The notes under the pieces: generated by a model
What the model was told of the DNA's origin: nothing
Seen by the model: the letters and a program-made list of their open reading frames with translations, nothing else
Database searches by the model: none
Translations under genes and position numbers: made by a program
Shown here: piece by piece, positions 1-8,790 of the stretch
Numbering within the stretch: position 1 is the first letter of the stretch
Layout: each line of letters opens with the position of its first letter
From: Micromonospora sp. C31
Lineage (GTDB): Bacteria; Actinomycetota; Actinomycetes; Mycobacteriales; Micromonosporaceae
Reading direction: 5' to 3'
DNA length: 64,000 bases
Assembly: GCF_018070575.1 (NCBI RefSeq)
Contig: NZ_JAGPXN010000015.1
Span: 62,001-126,000, forward strand

Positions 1-647
1 GTGTTCATGGTGATGGAGGTCTGGGCCAGGATGTTGCCCACGAACCGGGTGCCGGTGCCGATCGTGGCCGAGCTGCCCACCTGCCAGTAGACGTTGCAGG
101 GTGAGGCACCGTTGATGAACACGACGCTGCTGTTGGAGGCGGTGGTGAGGGTGGAGGCGATCTGGAAGATGAACACCGCCGCCGGGTCGCTCTGGCTGTC
201 GAGCGTCAACTGGCCGGTCAGCTGCGCGGCGTCGAGCCGGTACACCCCGGGGGTCAGCGTGGCGCCGCCGAGTTCCGCCGGCAGGTTGGTGAAGGGAGTC
301 CGACCGGCGGCGTCGTTGTACGCGGTGGTCAGGTCGTCCTTGGCCTGCAGGGCCTCGGCGTCGCCGAGGTGGATCTCGCCGGCGACGATGCCCGGCGGGA
401 AGCCTGGTGCGGTGTTGCCGGGGTGAACGCCCAGGCTCTGCGCCAGGAAGGTCGGTCCGGTGTTGGTGACGGTGGAGCCGGCCAGTACGGAGAAGTTCGC
501 CGCTGTCCCCAGACCGACCGGCGCCGGCTGGGCGCTGGCGCCGGTGCCACTGACGATCAGCAGGGCGACGGTCGCGCTGGCGGCGACGACGGCCGCGAGC
601 GCCGGCACTGCCGCGCGGCGGAGATGACGGATTCGGGTGACTGTCAC
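1..647 (-). CDS. Secreted ice-binding-like protein (DUF3494), 3' end cut by window edge
   Basis: The gene runs leftward from a GTG at 645-647 and leaves the window before any stop. GAGAGG lies about 10 bases upstream of the start. The visible 215 residues begin with a basic N-terminus, a hydrophobic segment and an Ala-rich cleavage region (a signal peptide). They continue with features of the DUF3494 ice-binding fold: an N-terminal GLGTAANFSVLAG motif, a TLTPGVY turn and a VYWQVGSSATIGTGTRFVGN stretch that repeats small polar residues of a beta-solenoid. Family members are secreted or surface-anchored; some bind ice and many have no tested function. Without the C-terminus I cannot see whether an LPXTG or other anchor follows. 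Assignment is by family pattern, and ice binding itself is inferred. Confidence 0.8.
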   Translation of the reverse strand, partial: MTVTRIRHLRRAAVPALAAVVAASATVALLIVSGTGASAQPAPVGLGTAANFSVLAGSTVTNTGPTFLAQSLGVHPGNTAPGFPPGIVAGEIHLGDAEALQAKDDLTTAYNDAAGRTPFTNLPAELGGATLTPGVYRLDAAQLTGQLTLDSQSDPAAVFIFQIASTLTTASNSSVVFINGASPCNVYWQVGSSATIGTGTRFVGNILAQTSITMN

Positions 648-1082
648 GTTGGGGCCCTCTCATGGTGCGTCCCCGGCCGGCGCTCTCGCGACAGCGGACC
701 GGAGGCACACAAGTGCAAATACGGGTATACCGGACTTTTGCACACCTATGCTCCCAGGTACCTCACATCTTGCTAAATCGTCAAACTCACCTGATCTGCG
801 GCGCTGCGGGCCAACCCCCTGGGCGGAACGCTTCGGAACAACGCTCACGTCGACCGGACGCGCGCCGGACACCCCTTCCCGGGACCCGGCCGCTTCCACC
901 GCCGCCTCACCTCCGGCATCGCGGCCACTGACGAAGTCCCTGGTTCGACTCCCGGCCGCGGTATGCCGAGCTGTTCTGAATGCCCCAACCGTGTTTAATG
1001 CGCAGAATCGCCACCCACTGCCCCTGCGCTGTCCCCACGATGAGAGCAAGGTCGGATTCGGAAACCGAGAGGGGTAGCGGAC
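648..1082. other. Gene-free divergent intergenic region
   Basis: The 435 bases separate the leftward ice-binding-like gene from the rightward small gene at 1083, so promoters for both should lie here. The region is less GC-rich than its surroundings around 700-790. I found no convincing ORF, hairpin or consensus promoter. A T-loop-like string near 951 is discussed and rejected elsewhere. Confidence 0.4.
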
Positions 1083-1334
1083 ATGAGGCGTCGACGTAGC
1101 AGGAGGGTGCCGCTGATGCAGGCGGCAGCGATGTCCCTGGCGGCAGTGGTGACGGCGGCGGCCGTCGTACGGGCTCGGCGCCGTCGCGCCGTGGGTGGCG
1201 CGATGGCCGGCGATCTTCCTGCTGCCCTGCGGGACAGCGCGTTCGCCGACGCGGGCACCGGCGGGATGGCGGTCCCCGGCGACGCGGCCGGCAGGGACAG
1301 GCAGCCGGCGTCATCGGCAGCCGCAGCGCGGTGA
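1083..1334 (+). CDS. Small Arg/Ala-rich hypothetical protein
   Basis: An 83-codon frame starts with ATG, preceded by GAGAGGGG about 8 bases upstream. The product has a basic N-terminus (MRRRRSRR), one hydrophobic Ala/Val segment at about residues 12-28, a second basic patch and then a low-complexity tail. It could be a single-pass membrane protein. It lies 119 bases before the holin-like gene and reads in the same direction, so it may lead that operon. I recognise no family, and random long frames are common at this GC. It is kept because of the ribosome binding site and the context. Confidence 0.4.
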   Translation: MRRRRSRRVPLMQAAAMSLAAVVTAAAVVRARRRRAVGGAMAGDLPAALRDSAFADAGTGGMAVPGDAAGRDRQPASSAAAAR

Positions 1335-1453
1335 GGACGGGGAGCGCCGCCCCGCGACCGGGCAGGTTTCGCGCCGGCCCGGCGTGACCGGGCGGCGCCC
1401 TCGACGGATGGTCCTGGCGCGACGTGCCGACGTGTCTCTGGAGGTGCCGGCCG

Positions 1454-1894
1454 ATGAGTGAACCGCCCAGCGGCGTCCGGGCGGCCGACGGGCCACGGGA
1501 GGAAGCCACGGTCGCCGCACTCGTGCAGCGTGCGACAGACCAGATCACCCGACTGGTACGGGACGAGCTGGCGCTGGCCCGGGCGGAACTGACCACCGAC
1601 GGCATACGTGCCGGCTCCGGCGCCGCGATGGTCGGCGGCGCGGGAGGGATGGCGCTGTTCGGGACGGGAGCGCTCGTGGCCGCGCTCGTCCTGGTCCTCG
1701 CCGGGTTCCTGCCGGCATGGGTGGCCGCGCTGGTCGTCGCGGTGGTCCTCTTCGCGGTGGCCGGGCTGCTCGCGCTGGTCGGACGCAGGCAGGTGAAGCA
1801 GACGACGCCCGTCAAGCCGGAGTCGACGCTGCACAGCGTGCGCGCGGACGCGGAGTCGGTGCGGCAGGCGGCCAGGAAGGGACGAGGGCGATGA
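1454..1894 (+). CDS. Actinobacterial holin-like membrane protein (phage holin superfamily type)
   Basis: The 146-aa product has an amphipathic N-terminal half (about residues 20-55, with the VAALVQRATDQITRLVRDEL pattern). Two strongly hydrophobic segments follow at about residues 60-85 and 90-115, then a charged tail. This is the pattern of the actinobacterial holin_3_6-like family, which is chromosomal and not usually tied to a prophage. The role is unknown and probably structural in the envelope. I chose ATG 1454 because the upstream in-frame start at 1424 adds a Cys/Trp-rich leader with no family likeness. The stop overlaps the next start as ATGA, implying translational coupling with the DUF3618 gene. 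Confidence 0.8.
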   Translation: MSEPPSGVRAADGPREEATVAALVQRATDQITRLVRDELALARAELTTDGIRAGSGAAMVGGAGGMALFGTGALVAALVLVLAGFLPAWVAALVVAVVLFAVAGLLALVGRRQVKQTTPVKPESTLHSVRADAESVRQAARKGRGR

Positions 1895-2142
1895 CCCCGA
1901 ATGCGAGCAGTGCCCCGGAGCGCACCCGTGCGGACATCGAGGCGACCCGAGCCGAACTCGGTGCCACCGTGCAGGCGCTGCCGGCCAGGACCAACGTGAA
2001 GGACCGCAGCCGGGACCGGGCCCTCGGCGACCGGCTGGGCGGGATCGGGTCGGTCGCCCGCCGGCACGCCGTCCTGGTCGTCGTCGCCGCCACCGTCGTG
2101 GGCCTCGTCGTGACGACGCGTCGGCGCGGGTGTCGGCCATGA
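1891..2142 (+). CDS. DUF3618 family protein
   Basis: The 83-aa protein carries the DUF3618 pattern near its start: ERTRADIEATRAELGATVQAL, then a central basic region and a single C-terminal membrane helix (about residues 58-75). DUF3618 proteins regularly follow the holin-like gene in actinobacteria, and their function is unknown. The start overlaps the upstream stop (ATGA at 1891-1894), and its own TGA overlaps the desaturase ATG at 2139. All three genes therefore form one translationally coupled unit. It is shorter than many family members, which have longer low-complexity tails. Confidence 0.8.
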   Translation: MTPNASSAPERTRADIEATRAELGATVQALPARTNVKDRSRDRALGDRLGGIGSVARRHAVLVVVAATVVGLVVTTRRRGCRP

Positions 2143-3209
2143 GCGACGCGACCCTCGACACCCGACGCCAGGGTGGCAGTCAGTACGCGGAGCTGTCGCG
2201 CCTGATCCGGCGCGCGGGCCTGCTCGACCGGCGGCGCCGTTACTACGCGCTGCGCATCGCCGCCCTCGGCGGGTGCCATGTCGGCGCGTGGACGCTGTTC
2301 GGCCGGCTCGGCGAGTCGTGGTGGCAGCTGGGCGTCGCGGCCGTCCTCGCGGTGGTGTTCGCGCAGGCCGGATTCATCGGTCACGACGCCGGTCACCGCC
2401 AGATCTTCCGTACCCGCCGCGCCAACGACCTGGTCGGCCTGGTGCACGGCAATCTGCTGATCGGTCTCAGTTACGCCTGGTGGGTCGACAAGCACAACCG
2501 CCATCACGCGCACCCCAACACGGAGGGCCACGACCCGGACATCGTCGTCCCACCGTTGTCGTTCACCCGGGAGCAGGCGCGGGAGCAGCGCGGGCCGGGC
2601 GCGCTGGTGGTCCGGTACCAGGCGTACCTGTTCTTTCCGCTGCTGCTGCTGGAGGGCCTGCACCTGCATGTCAACAGCGTCCGGGCCGTCTTCGGCCGGG
2701 GTCGGCTCAGGCGGCGCCCCGTGGAGGCCACGCTGCTGGTGCTGCACGCCGTCGGCTACCTCGGAGCCGTGGTCCTCGTGCTGAGCCCGGCGCAGGCCGT
2801 CGCGTTCGTCCTCGTCAACCAGGGCCTGCTCGGCCTCTACCTCGGCAGCTCCTTCGCCCCCAACCACAAGGGCATGCCGATCCTCGCCGCCGACGACCGC
2901 CTCGACTATCTTCGACGCCAGGTCCTCACCTCCCGCAACGTGCGCGGCGGCTGGTTCGTCGACGCCCTGCTCGGTGGCCTGAACTATCAGATCGAGCACC
3001 ACCTCTTCCCCAGCATGCCGCGACCCAACCTGCGGCGCGCCCGGCCGCTGGTCCGCCAGTTCTGCGCCGAACACGCCATCCCCTACCACGAGACCAGCCT
3101 GACGGGTTCATGGGCCCAGGTGTTGCGGCACCTGCACGCGGTCGGGTCGGGCCGGCCGACCGACGCCGCCGGCGACGACGCCCCGGCCGGCGGGGTCGCC
3201 GGACGCTGA
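2139..3209 (+). CDS. Fatty acid desaturase family protein
   Basis: The 356-aa integral membrane di-iron enzyme has the three expected histidine boxes: HDAGH at about 81-85, HNRHH at about 119-123 and QIEHH at about 284-288. The boxes are separated by hydrophobic segments near 40-80 and 160-230. The QxxHH third box groups it with linoleoyl-CoA / front-end type acyl desaturases. It probably inserts a double bond into membrane acyl chains using O2 and an electron donor such as ferredoxin; substrate and regiochemistry cannot be read from sequence. I chose ATG 2139 over the GTG at 2130 because it makes an ATGA overlap with the DUF3618 gene. Coupling to two envelope proteins suggests a role in membrane remodelling, which is inferred. 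Confidence 0.88.
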   Translation: MSDATLDTRRQGGSQYAELSRLIRRAGLLDRRRRYYALRIAALGGCHVGAWTLFGRLGESWWQLGVAAVLAVVFAQAGFIGHDAGHRQIFRTRRANDLVGLVHGNLLIGLSYAWWVDKHNRHHAHPNTEGHDPDIVVPPLSFTREQAREQRGPGALVVRYQAYLFFPLLLLEGLHLHVNSVRAVFGRGRLRRRPVEATLLVLHAVGYLGAVVLVLSPAQAVAFVLVNQGLLGLYLGSSFAPNHKGMPILAADDRLDYLRRQVLTSRNVRGGWFVDALLGGLNYQIEHHLFPSMPRPNLRRARPLVRQFCAEHAIPYHETSLTGSWAQVLRHLHAVGSGRPTDAAGDDAPAGGVAGR

Positions 3210-3437
3210 TCGGCGCTCGGTCACGGGTCCGTCGGGCCCGCCCACCGGGCGGTGTTCCCGAGGTCGGCTGCGGGCGATCGCCGCGTCACCGATCGCGTGG
3301 GAGCCACCCTGCACTCCGTGCGCCGCGCTCGCGACGGGCGCGGGATGCGCCGGCGCCCACGTGGTGCGTACAGTTCCGGGTCGGACTTGGCGTGGGCCGG
3401 GAAGCTCCGGCGGGAAACGGGACGAGACAGCGACGGC

Positions 3438-4898
3438 ATGACGGCGGACAAAGTTACCGAAACCGGCCACGACGGCATCGACCGGAGCCAGCTGGAGGCC
3501 TGTCTCAGCGTCTTCGAGGCGCTGGAGGACCTGCCTCCCGACCACCCCGACGTGGTGCGCGTGCAGCGGGCCACGGCGCGGCTCTACAAGGTGGTCAAGC
3601 AGCGACGGCGCGAGGAGCGGCGGGACGCCGTCGCGGCGGCGGACCGCGCGGTGACGGCCGCCACCGCGACCGGCGCACCGGGCCGGATCGACGACGAGAC
3701 CCAGGGGATCCCGCTCGCCTCCCCCACCGAGGGCAGCACGGCCGGCTTCCTGCACAACCCGCGCGGCTGCTACGTCTGCAAGCAGCGCTACCGCGAGGTG
3801 GACGCCTTCTACCACCAGCTCTGCCCGCCCTGCGCGGCACTGAACCGGGAACGCCGCGACGCCCGTACGGACCTGACGGGCCGGCGGGCGCTGCTCACCG
3901 GCGGCCGGGCGAAGATCGGCATGTACATCGCGCTGCGGCTGCTGCGCGACGGCGCGCACACCACGGTCACCACGCGGTTCCCGCACGACGCGGTACGCCG
4001 GTTCGCGGCGATGCCCGACAGCGCGGAGTGGCTGCACCGGCTGCGGGTCGTCGGGATCGACCTGCGCGACCCGGCCCAGGTGATCGCGCTCGCCGACTCG
4101 GTCAGCAGCCAGGGCCCGCTCGACATCCTGATCAACAACGCGGCGCAGACCGTGCGGCGCAGCCCCGGGGCGTACGCGCAGCTCGTCGCCGCGGAGGCGG
4201 CGGAGCTGCCGGCAGGCCCCCTGCCGGAGATCGTCACGTTCGCCAAGCCGGCCGGCCGGGGCGACCCGGCGGGCGGCCTGGCCGCCTCGCCGCAGTCGAC
4301 CCCGCTCACCCCGCACGCGCTGACCGCGCTCGCGCTGACCAGTGGCTCCGCCTCGCCGGAACGTATCGCGGCGGCCACCGCCATCGACGCGGGCGGCCTG
4401 GTGCCGGACCTCGACCCGGTCAACAGCTGGGTGCAGCGGGTGCACGAGGTCGACCCGGTGGAGCTGCTGGAGGTGCAGCTGTGCAACGTGACGGCGCCGT
4501 TCGTCCTGGTCAGTAGGCTGCGACCGGCGATGGCCGCGGCGGCGGCCCGCCGCAAGTACGTGGTCAACGTCTCGGCCATGGAGGGCCAGTTCGGCCGCGG
4601 CTACAAGGGGCCGGGGCACCCGCACACCAACATGGCCAAGGCCGCGTTGAACATGCTGACCCGCACCAGCGCCCAGGAGATGCTGACCGACGGCATCCTG
4701 ATGACCAGCGTCGACACCGGCTGGATCACCGACGAGCGCCCCCACCCGACGAAGATGCGGCTGGCGGACGCCGGCTTCCACGCCCCGCTGGACCTGGTCG
4801 ACGGCGCAGCCCGGGTGTACGACCCGATCGTCCGCGGCGAACAGGGCGAGGACCTGTACGGCTGCTTCCTGAAGGACTACGCGCCCTGCGCCTGGTGA
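3438..4898 (+). CDS. Divergent short-chain dehydrogenase/reductase with N-terminal four-cysteine knuckle
   Basis: The 486-aa protein has three parts. The first is a charged helical N-terminus (about 1-75). The second is a Cys cluster, CYVC at 111-114 and CPPC at 129-132, likely a zinc knuckle. The third is an SDR Rossmann domain from about 148, with TGGRAKIG at 154-161 for nucleotide binding and NNAAQ at 233-237. A conserved Ser (379) is present, but the usual YxxxK is not: Lys401 is preceded at -4 by Thr397, and the nearest Tyr is 389. A roughly 90-residue insertion lies between the NNA motif and the active-site strand. Oxidoreductase activity is therefore uncertain. ATG 3438 was chosen because upstream codons encode unconserved Arg-rich sequence. 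Confidence 0.75.
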   Translation: MTADKVTETGHDGIDRSQLEACLSVFEALEDLPPDHPDVVRVQRATARLYKVVKQRRREERRDAVAAADRAVTAATATGAPGRIDDETQGIPLASPTEGSTAGFLHNPRGCYVCKQRYREVDAFYHQLCPPCAALNRERRDARTDLTGRRALLTGGRAKIGMYIALRLLRDGAHTTVTTRFPHDAVRRFAAMPDSAEWLHRLRVVGIDLRDPAQVIALADSVSSQGPLDILINNAAQTVRRSPGAYAQLVAAEAAELPAGPLPEIVTFAKPAGRGDPAGGLAASPQSTPLTPHALTALALTSGSASPERIAAATAIDAGGLVPDLDPVNSWVQRVHEVDPVELLEVQLCNVTAPFVLVSRLRPAMAAAAARRKYVVNVSAMEGQFGRGYKGPGHPHTNMAKAALNMLTRTSAQEMLTDGILMTSVDTGWITDERPHPTKMRLADAGFHAPLDLVDGAARVYDPIVRGEQGEDLYGCFLKDYAPCAW

Positions 4899-4945
4899 CC
4901 CGGCGCGTCCACCACCCCGACACTATTGCCAACTTTCGATGCGCT

Positions 4946-4991
4946 GTGTAAAAGTTCTTCACTGACTTCAACCTCGTGTAAAGAATCCTTC
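4946..4991 (+). promoter_or_regulatory. Direct repeat upstream of the secreted hydrolase gene
   Basis: Two related sequences, GTGTAAAAGTTCTTC (4946-4960) and GTGTAAAGAATCCTTC (4976-4991), start exactly 30 bases apart, about three helical turns. The second ends just before the ribosome binding site GAGGGAG of the gene at 5005. This AT-rich patch stands out from its surroundings. It could be a repeated operator or an element spanning the promoter. The function is inferred. Confidence 0.4.
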
Positions 4992-5004
4992 GAGGGAGAC
5001 CGGG

Positions 5005-6279
5005 ATGAGAAGGACCACCGCATGGCTGACGAGCATCGCCACCGCAGCGGCGCTCAGCACCACGCTCGCATCGGCGGCAGCTTCGGCGGCGGCGGCGCCC
5101 GCCCCACAGGCGCAGCCGCAGTCCGTGGCGGTGTCGGCCGTCGGTCCGCAGCCCGGCACCTTCGTCGGTAAGGGCTTCGACACCTGCGCCGCCCCGTCGC
5201 AGTCGGCGATGAACGCGTGGCGTGCCAGTTCGCCGTACCGCGCGGTGGGCATCTACATCAGCGGTGCCAGCCGCACGTGTGCGCAGCCCAACCTGACGGC
5301 GACCTGGGTCAGCAACCAGACCGCCAACGGTTGGCGGCTCATCCCCATCGAACTCGGCTACCAGGCGCCCTGCGGCACCCGGGCGCCGAAGATGTCGGCC
5401 GATCCCGGCACCGCGCGCTCGCAGGGCCGCACCGCCGCCGACAGCGCCGCCAACGCCGCACGGGCGCTGGGCATCGGCGCCGGCAGCACCATCTACAACG
5501 ACATCGAGCACTACCCGACGACCACGGCCTGCCGCGCCGCCGTGCTGTCGTTCCTGTCCGGCTGGGTCGAGCGACTGCACACCCACGGCTACCTGGCCGG
5601 CATGTACTCCAGCGGATCCTCCGGCATCAGGGACGTCTGCCTGGAATACCACAACCCGAGCTACACCAGGCTGGACCAGATCTGGATCGCCTGGTGGAAC
5701 GGCGTGGCCGACACCGACGCCGGCAACTACTGCTCCGACGCGTACTACGCCAACCACCAGCGGCTGCACCAGTACGCCGGGGACGTGACGGAGACCTGGG
5801 GCGGCGTGACGATGAAGATCGACCGCAACTACCTGGACGTGAGCACGTCCCAGCAGCCGCCCCCGCAGCAGTGGAGCACCACCGTCGACAACACCACGTC
5901 CGGCCGGTTCACGGCGAGCAGCAACTGGAGCACGTCGTCGTACTCCGGCAGCCGGTTCGGCACGAACTACCGCTACGCGAGCCCGACGTCGGCCAGCGAC
6001 GTCGCCTGGTACCGGGCGGACATCCCGGCGACGGGGGCCTACGAGATCTCGGTCTGGTACCCCGCCGATCCCGGTTACAACGGCCAGACGCCCTACATCG
6101 TCGCCACCGCCTCGGGCAACCGGTCGGTAACGGTCGACCAACGCGTCAACGGCGGGCGGTGGGTGTCGATCGGCGTGTTCACGCTCGCGGCCGGCGACGG
6201 CAACAAGGTAGGGGTGAGCCGCTGGACCGGCGGCAGTGGCTACGTGGTCGCCGACGCCGTACGGATCACCCGGGCCTGA
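5005..6279 (+). CDS. Secreted DUF1906 glycoside hydrolase-like protein with golvesin-like C-terminal domain
   Basis: The 424-aa exported protein starts with a signal peptide (about 1-33, basic start then Ala-rich). A DUF1906 domain (about 50-280) follows, beginning GKGFDTCAAPS and containing YNDIEHYP and WIAWWNG. This is the Rv2525c-like TIM-barrel fold related to GH25 muramidases. Residues 290-424 match golvesin/xanthan-lyase-like C-terminal beta-sandwiches (YSGSRFGTNYRYA, VAWYRADIP, YVVADAVRI), which usually bind carbohydrate. It likely acts on cell wall or extracellular glycan. A GAGGGAG ribosome binding site precedes the ATG, and a direct repeat lies just upstream. The gene is monocistronic and converges on the FAD oxidoreductase. 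Confidence 0.85.
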   Translation: MRRTTAWLTSIATAAALSTTLASAAASAAAAPAPQAQPQSVAVSAVGPQPGTFVGKGFDTCAAPSQSAMNAWRASSPYRAVGIYISGASRTCAQPNLTATWVSNQTANGWRLIPIELGYQAPCGTRAPKMSADPGTARSQGRTAADSAANAARALGIGAGSTIYNDIEHYPTTTACRAAVLSFLSGWVERLHTHGYLAGMYSSGSSGIRDVCLEYHNPSYTRLDQIWIAWWNGVADTDAGNYCSDAYYANHQRLHQYAGDVTETWGGVTMKIDRNYLDVSTSQQPPPQQWSTTVDNTTSGRFTASSNWSTSSYSGSRFGTNYRYASPTSASDVAWYRADIPATGAYEISVWYPADPGYNGQTPYIVATASGNRSVTVDQRVNGGRWVSIGVFTLAAGDGNKVGVSRWTGGSGYVVADAVRITRA

Positions 6280-6309
6280 GCCCGGCGGGACGACCGGGTC
6301 AACGCCGGT

Positions 6310-7686
6310 TCAGCGGGCCCGCCGGTTGGCGCGCAGCGCGCCCAGGAGCACGCCGGGTGTGGCCAGCGACCTCGGGTGCGCACGCAGGGAGACGACCTCG
6401 TTGAAGCGCCGGGCGGTCGGCACGTCCGTGACGGTCGCCGCGACGATCTGCCTGCTGACCCAACTGGAGAACCGGTAGCCGCGCGGGTAGGGCCCGTCGA
6501 CGTGCGGCAGCGCCAGATCGGCGGAGGTCGACATCGACCAGGCCACGTCGACCACGACCTTCTGGAGGGCGAAGAACCGGCGCGCGGGCATGCCCGGGTC
6601 GGGGCCCGACCGCAGGTACGTCGACAGGCAGGCCGCGTGCAGGGACGCAGCCGTCATGCCCTGCCCGTACACCGGGTTGAACGAGGCGACCGCGTCACCG
6701 ACGCTGACGAGCCCGGCCGGGAGCCGCCGCAGGCCGTGGAAGTCCCGCCGCCGGCTGTCGGCGTGCCGGTAGGTCTGGACCGCACCGAGCAGCTCGCTCC
6801 CGGCGACCTCGCCGAACTCCGGCGGGAACTGTTCCCGCAACCGGCGCACGAAGTCCTCCGCGGTGCGCCCCGGACGGTTGTCGCCGTACCCGGCCATCAT
6901 GGCCATCCAGCGGCCGTCCTCGACGGCGAAGAACGCGGCGCCGGCCACGTCCGACGACGATCCCGGAGTGTTCAGTGCCAGGACGACCGTGGCCTGCGGG
7001 TGCGTCTCCCGGCGCCGGAACAGGGCGGTCGCATAGTTGAGGTTCACGGTCATCCGCCGCAGGGCGGGCCGCTCCCAACCGGCCTGCTCCAGCCAGTCGG
7101 ACAGCCGGCTCGATCGCCCCATGGCGTCGACCACGAGGGCACCCGACTCGACGCCGGTCGCCCCACCGGCCTCGCAGCGGACCCCGGTGGCCACGCCGCC
7201 CTCGCACACGAGGCCGGTGGCGCGGGCGGTGACCGTCTTGACGTTGGGCAGCCGCAGCACCTGCTGGCGGATCAGCCCTTCCAGCAGGGGTCGGCTGCCC
7301 GCCAGGCTGTCGGCGTCGTCGGGTACGACGACCTTCAGCCGGCCGTCGAGATAGCTGCGCCGGGCCCCGGGTGGCGCCTCGACCGCCCCCTGGGCCAGGG
7401 CCTGTCCGCGGAATCCGGGGAAGAGGCGTTCGAGCTGGAGGAAGCCGCCGGGCAGCAGCGCGTGCAGCTGCGTACCCTGTGGCACGCCCGGCCGCCCGCC
7501 GGTGGCCTGTGGATCGTCGCGGTCGACGACGACCACGCTCTCCGCGTAGTCGGACAACACGCGGGCCGCCAGCAACCCGGCGACGCTGCCGCCGACCACG
7601 ACGGCCCTGCCGACGACCGGGGACGCCTGCTCCGGTGGCCGCACCGCGTTCAGGGCGGCGAGGACCCGGGCCGGGGACAACGGCAT
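6310..7686 (-). CDS. FAD-dependent oxidoreductase / monooxygenase-like protein
   Basis: The 458-aa flavoprotein has a Rossmann dinucleotide motif VVGGSVAGLLAARVL at about 30-44, an acidic strand end VVVVDRD, and the second FAD motif SVGDAVASFNPVYGQGM at about 325-341. It belongs to the group of tryptophan-halogenase / PHBH-like flavoproteins annotated as NAD(P)/FAD-dependent oxidoreductases in actinomycetes. Its substrate is unknown. I used ATG 7686, with TTGGAG upstream; the frame stays open well beyond this but encodes no domain there. It converges with the DUF1906 gene and is divergent from the SRPBCC gene. Confidence 0.82.
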   Translation of the reverse strand: MPLSPARVLAALNAVRPPEQASPVVGRAVVVGGSVAGLLAARVLSDYAESVVVVDRDDPQATGGRPGVPQGTQLHALLPGGFLQLERLFPGFRGQALAQGAVEAPPGARRSYLDGRLKVVVPDDADSLAGSRPLLEGLIRQQVLRLPNVKTVTARATGLVCEGGVATGVRCEAGGATGVESGALVVDAMGRSSRLSDWLEQAGWERPALRRMTVNLNYATALFRRRETHPQATVVLALNTPGSSSDVAGAAFFAVEDGRWMAMMAGYGDNRPGRTAEDFVRRLREQFPPEFGEVAGSELLGAVQTYRHADSRRRDFHGLRRLPAGLVSVGDAVASFNPVYGQGMTAASLHAACLSTYLRSGPDPGMPARRFFALQKVVVDVAWSMSTSADLALPHVDGPYPRGYRFSSWVSRQIVAATVTDVPTARRFNEVVSLRAHPRSLATPGVLLGALRANRRAR

Positions 7687-8112
7687 GATGCGCTCCAAGG
7701 GGTACGAGGTGGCCTGCCCGCCTGCCTGCCAAAGACCGGTGCGCGGGACGACCGGCGGGACGGACCGGTCGGCACGACGCCCGACGATCGTTGCACGGCC
7801 GTCGGGCGTTCCCGGGCAGGTACGCGAGGTGGCGGCCGGGTCAGTCGCGCGGCGGCCCCTGGCCGTACGCCGACCACGACGCCCTCGGCTCCCACCCGGC
7901 GGCGCCACGACCCTGACGCCGGATCGCCGCTGAACGTCGCCCCGCCGAACCCGGCGCGGGCGCTGGACGTCGTTCGACGAACCCGGCGCGTGGGCCCGGC
8001 GGGGCTGCGCGGTCGGCCCGGAGGGGCCATCCTTGTCGGTGCGGCTGCCGTCCGTCCTGTGTGGGCGGCAGCCGCTGACCGGAGAAGCGTGAAGGACACG
8101 AAGGAGGATGCC

Positions 8113-8643
8113 GTGCGCTACGTCGACGGCCCGGCGGTCGAGTGCGACCTCTACCTGGCAGCCGCTCCCGCCCGGGTGTGGGAGTTGGTCACGGACATCG
8201 AACTGCCCGCGCGGTTCAGTTCGGAGCTGCGCCGGGTGCGCTGGTTGGACGACACCGGCGGCCCGGCCCTCGGCGCCCGGTTCGAGGGGCACAACCAGCA
8301 TCCCGCCATCGGCGAGTGGCGCACCATCTCGCACGTCGTGCAGTTCGACGAGCCACGGGTCTTCGGCTGGGTGGTCACCGACCCGGACGACCGCTTCGGC
8401 GGCGGCGTCGCCGACCCCGCGCACCCGGGCGCCACCTGGCAGTACCGCCTCACCGCCGAGGACGACGGTTGCCGACTGTCGCACGCCGTGCGGATCGGCC
8501 CCGGCCGTACCGGGCTCAGCCTGGTCATCGACCAGGCTCCGGAGAACGAGGAGCAGATCATCGAACGCCGGCTGGCAGCCCTGCGCGACGCCATGACCAC
8601 CACGTTGCAGGGCATCAGGGACCTCGCCGAGAAGCCGCGCTGA
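8113..8643 (+). CDS. SRPBCC family protein (polyketide cyclase/START-like fold)
   Basis: The 176-aa protein has the SRPBCC layout. It opens with a beta strand (VECDLYLAAAPARVWELVTDIE), in which the APxxVWxLVTD segment is typical of polyketide cyclase 2 / START-like proteins. A long C-terminal helix (ERRLAALRDAMTTTLQGIRDL) follows. Such proteins bind hydrophobic ligands or cyclise intermediates; the ligand here is unknown. GTG 8113 was chosen because a perfect AAGGAGG lies at 8101-8107, five bases upstream. It is divergently placed from the FAD oxidoreductase, so the two could act on the same small molecule, but that is inference. Confidence 0.8.
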   Translation: MRYVDGPAVECDLYLAAAPARVWELVTDIELPARFSSELRRVRWLDDTGGPALGARFEGHNQHPAIGEWRTISHVVQFDEPRVFGWVVTDPDDRFGGGVADPAHPGATWQYRLTAEDDGCRLSHAVRIGPGRTGLSLVIDQAPENEEQIIERRLAALRDAMTTTLQGIRDLAEKPR

Positions 8644-8790
8644 CGGCCCGTGTCGCTGCGCGGCCACCGGCCGGTGCTCGTCGCGGCGGCGGGCCGGACC
8701 GCTCGGCCGCGACGGCCGTCACCCGCCGGCCGCGGCCGCGCAGCTTCCGAAACGCGCCACGAACGCGGCGTGGACGGGGCTGCCGCCCGC

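Noticed and set aside
940..975. T-loop-like string (GGTTCGACTCCC) suggesting a tRNA 3' end
   Set aside because: The T stem has a mismatch and no matching acceptor 5' half, D arm or anticodon arm lies in the 75 bases upstream.
2273..4516. Plus-strand open frame of 747 codons
   Set aside because: It overlaps the desaturase and SDR genes out of frame, and its product is Arg/Pro-rich without domains.
7687..8667. N-terminal extension of the FAD oxidoreductase
   Set aside because: The frame is open, but the encoded sequence is unconserved-looking and overlaps the SRPBCC gene. A good start with TTGGAG lies at 7686.
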